Positions 1-5,913 of a stretch of 12,631 nt of DNA are shown here, piece after piece; the first letter of the stretch is position 1, and each line of letters begins with the position of its first letter. The position numbers were made by a program, and so were the translations under genes. The DNA lies in the NCBI GenBank assembly GCA_964500645.1, contig CAZCOH010000048.1, positions 1 to 12,631 on the forward strand, written 5' to 3'. The notes below the pieces were generated by a model, which was given only the letters and a program-made list of their open reading frames with translations, was not told where the DNA came from and ran no database searches. The DNA comes from CAYFIW01 sp964500645. GTDB taxonomy: Bacteria; Chloroflexota; Dehalococcoidia; Lucifugimonadales; UBA826.

Positions 1-134
1 AGATCTTGACCAGCCTCGTAAGCTGGAGCAATAGGGTTTGAATTTTCCCTGTGGTATACTCCCGCAACCCTTTGGTCAAAGCCTACGACATCACTTTTTT
101 TAAACAAAAAACCCCAAGAATTCAGGAGATTCAA
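1..134 (+). promoter_or_regulatory. Possible structured 5' leader of the sulfurtransferase operon
   Basis: No gene is seen here; the first supported start is at 135. The stretch can form short hairpins: CCAGC (10-14) with GCTGG (22-26), AGGG (33-36) with CCCT (47-50), and GGAG (25-28) with CTCC (60-63) enclosing the second. A GCAACC-CTTT-GGT element at about 64-76, followed by CAAAGCC, faintly recalls the P3 side of SAM-I-type riboswitches, but the expected GGTGC and the conserved 5' half are not convincing. A T-run at about 94-101 follows. It may be a cis-regulatory leader or ordinary intergenic sequence; the upstream part is outside the window. Confidence 0.25.
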
Positions 135-980
135 ATGCCTTCTAAAGGTTTTAAAAATTCAGATTTGCTGGTTACAACAGAATGGTTGGAAAATCACATT
201 AACGATGAAGACGTGAGAGTTGTAGATTGTGACCCATTTGATTCATATCTTCGGGCTCATATAAAGGGGGCAGTTGGTATCAAAGTCCATCATTACATAA
301 AGCACCCCGGATATTCATCCAATCCTAAGGATTATCCCTGGGTAGCCGAACCTGATGTTGTGAAAGATCTTATGGAGGAAATGGGGATAGGAGATGATAC
401 AACTGTCGTCGCTTACGACAGTAGCGGGAGCTTGTGGTCCTCCAGGTTTTGGTGGGTTCTTAACTACTATGGGCATGCCAAAACAAAGGTTCTTGATGGG
501 GGATGGAAAAAATGGTTCGATGAAGGCAGACCCTTGTCAATTGACCGACCATCCGACAAACAGGCCGTTTTTAATCCCAAAAGTGATGATGGATTAATCT
601 GTCTAATTGATGATGCCTTAACCAAGTTGGAATCTGATGACACTATATTTCTAGATGTTAGATCTGAAGGTGAATGGGATGGTAGCAACGATAGGGGTAA
701 CGAGAGATCTGGACGGGTTCCGGGGTCCGTCCACATAGAATGGTTGAAATTCGTTCATGATGACTCTCATAAAACTTTTAGATCGGCTGAGGAATTGAGT
801 GATTTATTGCTCGAAAACGGGATCACCCCTGAGAAGGAAATAGTCACATATTGACAGGGGGGAATCCGTGCGGCGCACGGAGTATTTGTACTTACCCTAC
901 TTGGGTATGAAAAAGTAAGGAATTATGATGGATCGATGGGAGAGTGGGCTAATCGAAAAGATACCCCTTTGATCAAGTAA
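135..980 (+). CDS. Two-domain rhodanese-type sulfurtransferase with in-frame UGA (probable selenocysteine) at the active site
   Basis: This is a thiosulfate/3-mercaptopyruvate sulfurtransferase-like protein (SseA/COG2897 type) that would carry a persulfide, or seleno-persulfide, on its active-site residue. The start is the ATG at 135, preceded by AGGAG at 124-128 with a 6-nt gap; an ATG at 51 in the same frame adds 28 residues unlike the family and has no such site. The N-terminal, normally non-catalytic, domain covers about residues 10-140 (DxxxAHIKGA-type motif, VVAYDSSG, LDGGWKKW). The C-terminal catalytic domain covers about 155-275 (FLDVRSEGEW, GRVPGSVHIEW). In frame, TGA at 852-854 is codon 240, where relatives have the catalytic Cys of TYCQGGxRAAH. 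The following 41 codons read QGGIRAAHGVF, LLGYEKVRNYDG, GEWANRKDTP and end with TAA at 978-980, giving 281 residues, the normal family length. Without recoding, the product lacks its active site. The ASST-like gene starts 18 nt downstream. The alternative is a point nonsense mutation or sequencing error. Confidence 0.85.
852..854 (+). other. In-frame UGA, candidate selenocysteine codon
   Basis: The codon replaces the catalytic cysteine of the rhodanese active-site loop, between TY and QGGIRAAH. Its 3' neighbour is C, giving UGAC, which is the weakest termination context in E. coli and the same context as the fdhF Sec codon. UGA is a working terminator elsewhere in the window (3055-3057 and 11722-11724, minus strand), so general reassignment is unlikely. 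Sec decoding also needs selB, selC and selA/selD, which are not in this window. Confidence 0.75.
865..881 (+). promoter_or_regulatory. Candidate bacterial SECIS hairpin
   Basis: TCCGTGC (865-871) pairs perfectly with GCACGGA (875-881) around the loop GGC (872-874). Seventeen nucleotides separate the UGA from the loop, and the loop starts with G. Published bacterial SECIS models call for a small apical loop with an early G about 16-37 nt after UGA. The stem lies in codons for conserved residues I-R-A-A-H-G, but uses GC-rich codons (CGT GCG GCG CAC) in an AT-rich gene, consistent with selection on RNA structure. No bulged U like that of the E. coli fdhF element is evident, and part of the symmetry could be a side effect of the conserved protein motif. 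Confidence 0.65.
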
Positions 981-998
981 GTACATTAGGAAATACTG

Positions 999-2141
999 AT
1001 GGGAAGATCAGTTCATCATCCTGTAGGGCTCATTTATAAATCAGCAGAAGTTTCTGATGGGTACGTGTTGCTCACGACCCACGGAGGCACACATGCGACT
1101 TTGCTTGATACGGATGGTCAGGTTGTTCACAGGTGGAATAGTGACGAGGGGATAGTTCATGCCTGTCTCCTACCCAACGGCCATCTATTATGTAGGACCA
1201 AGCCGTCCACAATCGAATCTATCGTAAGTAATATAGGCGGCGTTTCATCATCTATTATCGAGCTCGATTGGAATGGTGTTGTTATATGGAGATACGACGA
1301 CCCATTTATTCACCATGATTTCGAAAGATTAGTGACAGGTAATACGCTTATTCTTATGTTCAAGGAATTGAGCGAAGAGATTACTTCACATGTTAAGGGT
1401 GGATACCATACAAAAGAGGATCCTAAGGGGATGCTCGGTGATGTTATAAGGGAGGTTAGTATAGATGGGGCAATAGTTAATGAATGTAGTATATCTGAAG
1501 GGTTATTGTTTGAAGATGACGTTATTTGTCCTTTAGAGAGCAGGCGGGAATGGACCCATGGAAATTCACTTACAGTAACAAACAGTGGTGATTTCCTAGT
1601 TAGTTTAAGAAACATAAACACTGTGGGAATCATCAGTAAGGAGACACAACGTTTTATTTGGAAGTGGGGTCCGGGTCAAATATCTCATCAACATCACGCA
1701 TCTTTTCTGGAAAATGGCAACGTTTTAATTTTTGATAATGGTAGTCATTCCAAGGGAATAGATAGATCCAGAGTGGTGGAGGTAAACCCAGAGGAAGATA
1801 AAATTATTTGGGAATATACTGAGTCTCCACCCGTCTCTTTTTTCAGCTTTCATCTAAGCAGTGCTGATAGGCTATCCAATGGGAATACTTTTATTTGTGA
1901 GGGTGCCTATGGACGACTTTTTGAGATTACCACGGAAGGAAAAATTGTTTGGGAATTTGTCAATCCCTTTTTGTCTCCAGATATGAAATTTGATTACTTA
2001 ACAAATATGGTTTTTAGGGCTCACAAGTATTCGACTGGATATGCTGCATTTGATGGTAAGGAACTCGATCCTTCTGTATATGCAAGTATAAATAAGTCAT
2101 ATATAGGTGGGGTGGAGGGACATGGCTTGATAATAGCTTAG
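999..2141 (+). CDS. Arylsulfotransferase (ASST)-like beta-propeller protein
   Basis: A 380-residue protein built from propeller blades with repeated 'hydrophobic-D-x-x-G-x-V-x-W' ends (TDGQVVHRW, WNGVVIWRY, TEGKIVWEF) and 'NG(N/H)xL/F' turns. This pattern is typical of the ASST/Arylsulfotran_2 families, which in characterised members transfer sulfate between phenolic compounds through a histidine. Candidate active-site histidines are H187 in WTHGNSL, H230/H232/H233 in HQHHASF, and H285 in FHLSSADRLSNGN. No signal peptide or membrane segment is visible at the N-terminus (MGRSVHHPVGLIYKSAE), unlike the periplasmic enterobacterial enzyme, so it is probably cytoplasmic. The start at 999 follows a weak AGGA site (988-991). 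It lies 18 nt after the sulfurtransferase stop and 38 nt before the ThuA-like gene, so the three look co-transcribed. The family call is fairly firm; activity and substrate are unknown. Confidence 0.8.
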   Translation: MGRSVHHPVGLIYKSAEVSDGYVLLTTHGGTHATLLDTDGQVVHRWNSDEGIVHACLLPNGHLLCRTKPSTIESIVSNIGGVSSSIIELDWNGVVIWRYDDPFIHHDFERLVTGNTLILMFKELSEEITSHVKGGYHTKEDPKGMLGDVIREVSIDGAIVNECSISEGLLFEDDVICPLESRREWTHGNSLTVTNSGDFLVSLRNINTVGIISKETQRFIWKWGPGQISHQHHASFLENGNVLIFDNGSHSKGIDRSRVVEVNPEEDKIIWEYTESPPVSFFSFHLSSADRLSNGNTFICEGAYGRLFEITTEGKIVWEFVNPFLSPDMKFDYLTNMVFRAHKYSTGYAAFDGKELDPSVYASINKSYIGGVEGHGLIIA

Positions 2142-2179
2142 GGAACTGATAAATATATCGGAACTAGGAGGTTGTTAAG

Positions 2180-2860
2180 ATGAAACTATTATTGTTGAGC
2201 GGTGGAAGACATCCGTATGAGGAGTCTACACCGGTGTTGAAGGAATTTTTGGAGTCGGCAGGGCACAATGTCGAAATGAGGGAAGACTCTCAAGCGCTTA
2301 CTGATGGGACGCTACTAGGAAAAGACGCTTTAGTTTTTAATACCTTAAGGGAAGGGGAGATGGTGTTAAGTGCAGATGAACAGGAATCTATGAAAACTTT
2401 CATCAGTGACGGGAAAGGGTTTATTTGTATACACATATCAGGGTGTGTTCCAGACTCATGGAGTGAATATGCCGACATAACTGGTGGTGGATGGGTAATG
2501 GGTGAGAGTTTTCATCCTCCATATGGCACATTCCAAGTGGATATTCAAGACTCCAATCATATTTGTGCGGGAGGCCTTGAGACATTTGAGACAGAAGATG
2601 AACTGTACATGAATATTGAATACAGGGATCAAGGGAATGACGTTTTTATGTCAGCTGACTTCGATGGAGGCACATTTGGTAAAAACCGAGAAGGGGCTGA
2701 AGACATGCATATGCCAGGGGGTACCTTTCCACTGGCGTGGACAAGAAGCTACGGAAACGGAAAAGTTTTTGTAACACTTCTCGGACATGATGGCAAAAGT
2801 CATCAAAGTGCCGGGTTCCAAAAGTTGGTTCTTAATGGGATCGATTGGGCTACTGGCTAG
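2180..2860 (+). CDS. ThuA-like (trehalose utilisation family) protein
   Basis: A 226-residue protein with a glutamine-amidotransferase-like flavodoxin fold. It shows an N-terminal strand plus SGGRHPYEES, a GKGFICIHISG segment at 78-88 (the ThuA 'GKGhVGhH' region), a DELYMNIEY segment near 139-148, and the C-terminal PLAWTRSYGNGKVF...GHD signature at 184-204. ThuA members are linked to sugar (trehalose/sucrose oxidation) metabolism in rhizobia, but their biochemical role is poorly defined and many lie beside dehydrogenases. The strong AGGAGG at 2166-2171, 8 nt before the ATG, fixes the start. It is the last gene of the plus-strand operon; its TAG lies 3 nt from the stop of the convergent zinc-ribbon gene, with no room for a classical terminator between them. 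Confidence 0.85.
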   Translation: MKLLLLSGGRHPYEESTPVLKEFLESAGHNVEMREDSQALTDGTLLGKDALVFNTLREGEMVLSADEQESMKTFISDGKGFICIHISGCVPDSWSEYADITGGGWVMGESFHPPYGTFQVDIQDSNHICAGGLETFETEDELYMNIEYRDQGNDVFMSADFDGGTFGKNREGAEDMHMPGGTFPLAWTRSYGNGKVFVTLLGHDGKSHQSAGFQKLVLNGIDWATG

Positions 2861-2863
2861 AAG

Positions 2864-3058
2864 TTAGTCCTTATCACTTGTCTGGGTAGATAATTTGTCG
2901 AGAACTGCTTCTGCCCAGGCTGTGAGGTTACCATCAAGGTCTTCTCCACAATGTGGACATTCGAAGTCCCCGGTGCTCCATCTCATTCCACATCCAGGAC
3001 ACGGAGGTATTTGGTCCAAGATATTAATAAGGAATTGGACTTTTTCCTGATCGTTCAT
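2864..3058 (-). CDS. Small zinc-ribbon protein
   Basis: A 64-residue protein with one four-cysteine zinc ribbon: C20-P-G-C23 and C34-P-H-C37, spaced by 10 residues and flanked by short acidic helices. Its ATG overlaps the TGA of the upstream sugar-kinase gene (ATGA, 4 nt), so it is probably translationally coupled and is the last gene of the minus-strand operon. No function can be assigned; it may be a regulatory or scaffold partner. Confidence 0.75.
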   Translation of the reverse strand: MNDQEKVQFLINILDQIPPCPGCGMRWSTGDFECPHCGEDLDGNLTAWAEAVLDKLSTQTSDKD

Positions 3059-4002
3059 TTGGTTCCTTTCATATTTTCAAAAATGTTATAAACTTTTTCC
3101 CTGTCAGGTATAGCTCCAAGCGCCCCCCTGCCAGTTATTGTTAGCCCAGCAGAGATATTGCCTATCGTAGCAGCGTCCGATGGAGTGAACCCTTCCAACA
3201 ATCCGTGAATAAATCCTCCCTTGTACGCGTCTCCGGCTCCTGTTGTATCTATGACGCGGCCGCCGATGAATGGTTCAAACCATTTTGATCCTTCTGGAGA
3301 ACTTAATAAAGAACCCTTTTCTCCCATGGTTACCACAGTGGTTTTTACTCCTCTTTTTTGCGCTTCTGAGACGGCGATCTCAGGGTTATTGGTGTCAAAC
3401 AAAGGAATGGTGTCGGCAGGAGCGCTGGGTAGAAAAATGTCAACAAAAGGAATAATTTCTTCCATAGCTGCCCTAGCTTCTTTATGTGTCCATAATTGGT
3501 GTCGGTAGTTGGGATCGTAGGAAACCAAAATACCATGATCTTTCGCGATTCGTGCTGCTTTCAGAACAGCTTGTCTTGAAGTTTCAGAAATGGCCTGGGC
3601 TATCCCACTACAATGCATTATTTTCGCATTACTAATATATGCTTCTTTTATGTCACTGGGGCCGATAGTTGATGGTGCGCTACCTTTTCGATAATAAACG
3701 AATTCCCTTTCTCCATTTTCGTCAACCGCAACAAAATGTGCGGCATTGAAACCTTTTCCTCTATCCACAATGACGTGTGAGGTGTCTACTCCCTCTGATC
3801 GAAATGAATTCTTCAGGTATCCTTTGAAAGGATCATCACCTAATTTGGTTATATAACCTGTTTTGGTCCCGAGTCTGGAAGCTGCAACCACGATATTGAA
3901 GCTATCTCCTGCCATTGATCTTGTAAATGTTTTCGAAGTTTCAATGGGTTCTTCTGAAAATAACTCTATTAGGCATTCTCCCATGCTAATCATTTCTATC
4001 AT
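3055..4002 (-). CDS. PfkB-family sugar kinase, 2-keto-3-deoxygluconate kinase-like
   Basis: A 315-residue ribokinase-fold kinase of normal family length. It has the N-terminal GE...F-x-x-S-x-AGDSFNIVVAASRLG substrate-binding segment (about 8-45), YDPNYRHQLW at 162-171 (the DxNxR-type motif common in KDG kinases), and the C-terminal PfkB signature DTTGAGDAYKGG at 252-263 with D258 as the expected catalytic base. The GRGALGAIP tail is also KdgK-like. It would phosphorylate 2-keto-3-deoxygluconate or a similar keto sugar using ATP. The start at 4002 lies 6 nt after the LLM gene stop; AAGGGG, in the end of that gene, is a plausible ribosome site. In-frame ATGs at codons 4 and 7 are alternatives. 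It stops with TGA, showing that UGA terminates normally in this genome. The kinase assignment is firm; the exact sugar is inferred and supported by the GH88/105-like gene in the same run. Confidence 0.88.
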   Translation of the reverse strand: MIEMISMGECLIELFSEEPIETSKTFTRSMAGDSFNIVVAASRLGTKTGYITKLGDDPFKGYLKNSFRSEGVDTSHVIVDRGKGFNAAHFVAVDENGEREFVYYRKGSAPSTIGPSDIKEAYISNAKIMHCSGIAQAISETSRQAVLKAARIAKDHGILVSYDPNYRHQLWTHKEARAAMEEIIPFVDIFLPSAPADTIPLFDTNNPEIAVSEAQKRGVKTTVVTMGEKGSLLSSPEGSKWFEPFIGGRVIDTTGAGDAYKGGFIHGLLEGFTPSDAATIGNISAGLTITGRGALGAIPDREKVYNIFENMKGTK

Positions 4003-4008
4003 GTGTTT

Positions 4009-5064
4009 TTACCCCTTGGAGGAAATAGGTGAACACGCCTTCATAACTTCTAGTGTTCCCTCCACTGTACCTGGCCTTGAAGACACGACCCTCACTATCG
4101 CATTGTCTAGACCTTCAGAAAGTCTCTGAAATTCAGCCAAAGCATTATCGGCCTTACCGAAGTAGGCTACTGACCTAAGGATATTCTCAGGAAATGCTTC
4201 TGCTATTTCATCGTTTGAAGCTCCTTTTAAACGTAATTCATCTAATTTGGATAGTTCATCTGAAAATCCCATTCTTTCAAAATGAGCTCGGTAACCAAAA
4301 GAACGTTCCTTTTCAGTGGGTACAGTTGGTCCAAGTGCATATCCCATCGTGGCTTTTGCTAGAGCTATTCGCGCCCGATCTTCATCTTCATCAACGCACA
4401 CGCGTATATATTCGGACACCTTGATGTCAGAAGGATCTCTTCCAGATAATTTTGCCCCCTCGGCAATTTTTTCTCTGCTCCAAGCTATTTGTTCAGGAGC
4501 GCACCAATTAAGGGCTGCTCCATCGGATAATTCTCCAGCTAAACTCAGCATTTTAGGCCCGAGTGCACCGAGATAGACGGGAGTTTTTGGCGCAGGTCTT
4601 ATAGCTAGTCTCGCACCTCTTAATTTGGATACCTCTCCGTCATAGTTAACTTTCTCTCCGTTGACAAGTTGCCTGATTATCACGAGGTAGTCGCGCATGA
4701 GAGTTAACGCTGACATTTTTGGAAGGCCCATCACTTTTCTGACATCAGGCCTATATGCACCACCAGCCCCAATCCCCATGATGAATTTCCCTCCACTCAT
4801 CTGGCTAACTGTCCCTCCTGACATGGCAAACGCTGCAGGGGTTCTCCACATCACTGGAGATACAGCTATTCCAGTTTCCAGTCCACCTTCTACGACTTGG
4901 TTTGTTGCTGCCCACCTCATTAAACACATTTGGTATGAATCTTGCCCCGTACCTTCGGGCGTCCAGATGCTCTGATATCCCAGTCGCACTGCTTCTCTCG
5001 ACAATTCAAATTGTTCTTCAAGAGATAGTCCTAATGTAGGGTCAAGACCAATTCCTATATCCAT
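4009..5064 (-). CDS. LLM-class flavin/F420-dependent oxidoreductase
   Basis: A 351-residue luciferase-like TIM-barrel monooxygenase/reductase. Visible features are the N-terminal GIGLDPTLGLS...REAVRLGYQSIWTPE segment, TGIAVSPVMWRTPAAFA (64-80), SGGKFIMGIGAG (90-101), and VYLGALGPKMLSLAGELSDGA (163-183). All are typical of the F420-dependent MER/Fgd-like branch of the LLM family. The start is fixed by AAGGAG 8 nt upstream of the ATG. It sits between uppP (43 nt upstream) and the sugar kinase (6 nt downstream). The substrate cannot be told from the sequence, and whether the cofactor is F420 or FMN is inferred from resemblance only. Confidence 0.88.
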   Translation of the reverse strand: MDIGIGLDPTLGLSLEEQFELSREAVRLGYQSIWTPEGTGQDSYQMCLMRWAATNQVVEGGLETGIAVSPVMWRTPAAFAMSGGTVSQMSGGKFIMGIGAGGAYRPDVRKVMGLPKMSALTLMRDYLVIIRQLVNGEKVNYDGEVSKLRGARLAIRPAPKTPVYLGALGPKMLSLAGELSDGAALNWCAPEQIAWSREKIAEGAKLSGRDPSDIKVSEYIRVCVDEDEDRARIALAKATMGYALGPTVPTEKERSFGYRAHFERMGFSDELSKLDELRLKGASNDEIAEAFPENILRSVAYFGKADNALAEFQRLSEGLDNAIVRVVSSRPGTVEGTLEVMKACSPISSKG

Positions 5065-5084
5065 ATCAAATACTCCTTAAATTC

Positions 5085-5099
5085 ACACAATGGTTGTGT
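5085..5099 (-). other. Short inverted repeat between uppP and the LLM gene
   Basis: ACACAA (5085-5090) and TTGTGT (5094-5099) form a perfect 6-bp stem around TGG in the 43-nt gap between the two genes. There is no T-tract after it, so it is not a convincing terminator. It may be an mRNA stability hairpin, an operator-like site, or chance. Confidence 0.3.
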
Positions 5100-5107
5100 A
5101 GTGTAAT

Positions 5108-5908
5108 CTAGCTAGGCCCAAGTAACAAAGCGTTTACAACTAGAAGAAAACCAACGCTAACAACAAACATTCCGAAATTGATTTTGTCTGCGATGTTTAA
5201 AAGAATTTTTATTGTCACTAATCCAGTTATTAAAGAAGTGCCAAGAGCGATAAAACTTTCTAGGGACCAATAAAATTCATTTGCAATTCCAGCATATATA
5301 CCGGCGCCTGCTGTTACGGGTATACCCATAAGAAAACTAAGGGTTAGAGCCTCTTTTTTATCCACGCCTCTAGCCAGTAAGGCTGAAACGGTCATTCCTG
5401 ATCTACTTATACCAGGTATTGCAGCGATGCCCTGAGCTACCCCAGTTATTAAAGAATCTAGGAAATTTAATTGGTGTTTTGCACGGTGGCCGTTGCTTTT
5501 TCTGGAGAGTAAAAATAACCCAGTTATCACCATTGCTACTCCCACCGCCGAGCCAAATATTTTGAGACCTGTTTCAGTCTGGTTGGCGGTCAAAATATCA
5601 TTTCCCAAAATCAATAACGGTACGCCCAATAAAATGCTTATCGAGGTTGCAAGTATCAGAAATCTTATGTCTCCTTCAAAATTTGTTGGAGATTGGGCTA
5701 CACGTACCAGTATTGAAGCTATGTTTTTTCTGAAATATATCAGTGCAGCGAGTGAAGTGCCCAAATGCAACCATAAGGATAATGCAATAGCGTCCACGGG
5801 CGTAGCATCCCAAAAAATAATGGCTACAGTTGCCACTACACCTTCTGAACTAACTGGAAGCCACTCAGTTATACCTTGAATTATTCCTAATATGAAGGAT
5901 TCCAACAT
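5108..5908 (-). CDS. uppP: Undecaprenyl-diphosphatase (UppP/BacA family)
   Basis: A 266-residue polytopic membrane protein that would recycle the lipid carrier by dephosphorylating undecaprenyl diphosphate for peptidoglycan and other wall polymers. The internally repeated family motifs are present: first QGITEWLPVSS (11-21, with Q11 and E15 forming the (E/Q)xxxE motif), then GVAQGIAAIPGISRSGMT (156-173, including S168, R169, S170 and T173). About seven to eight hydrophobic segments are visible. Oddity: the first motif continues SSEGVV, so the usual SSTGH histidine (H30 in E. coli BacA) is replaced by V24. The gene starts 5 nt after the stop of the GH88/105-like gene and has no clear Shine-Dalgarno site, suggesting translational coupling. 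The family is certain; full phosphatase activity is less so. Confidence 0.88.
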   Translation of the reverse strand: MLESFILGIIQGITEWLPVSSEGVVATVAIIFWDATPVDAIALSLWLHLGTSLAALIYFRKNIASILVRVAQSPTNFEGDIRFLILATSISILLGVPLLILGNDILTANQTETGLKIFGSAVGVAMVITGLFLLSRKSNGHRAKHQLNFLDSLITGVAQGIAAIPGISRSGMTVSALLARGVDKKEALTLSFLMGIPVTAGAGIYAGIANEFYWSLESFIALGTSLITGLVTIKILLNIADKINFGMFVVSVGFLLVVNALLLGPS

Positions 5909-5913
5909 TAATG

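Noticed and set aside
1..134. Firm call of a SAM riboswitch in the leader
   Set aside because: Only a GCAACC...GGT fragment resembles the consensus; the conserved 5' P1/P2 elements and GGTGC are not found. Kept only as a low-confidence observation.
51..854. Sulfurtransferase read as a complete protein from ATG 51 to the TGA at 854
   Set aside because: The 28 residues before 135 do not look like the family and lack a ribosome site, while AGGAG sits before 135. The TGA falls inside the catalytic domain and conserved sequence continues in the same frame to 980.
852..854. UGA read as Trp or Cys because of a reassigned genetic code
   Set aside because: UGA ends the sugar-kinase gene (3055-3057, in an ATGA overlap) and the RNase gene (11722-11724) at family-appropriate places, and the other genes use TGG for Trp and TGT/TGC for Cys with no internal UGA.
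840..980. Frameshift explaining the premature stop
   Set aside because: Rhodanese sequence continues in the same frame directly after the TGA, so no insertion or deletion is needed.
2149..2160. ATAAATATATCG repeated at 2149-2160 and 9568-9579, each shortly before a start codon
   Set aside because: A 12-nt AT-rich match between two places in 12.6 kb is expected by chance, and no further similarity surrounds it.
5493..5879. Long open frames antisense to uppP and to other genes (for example 4697-4975 and 7514-7792, plus strand)
   Set aside because: They lie wholly opposite well-supported conserved genes, show no recognisable domains and lack convincing ribosome sites, so they are treated as chance.
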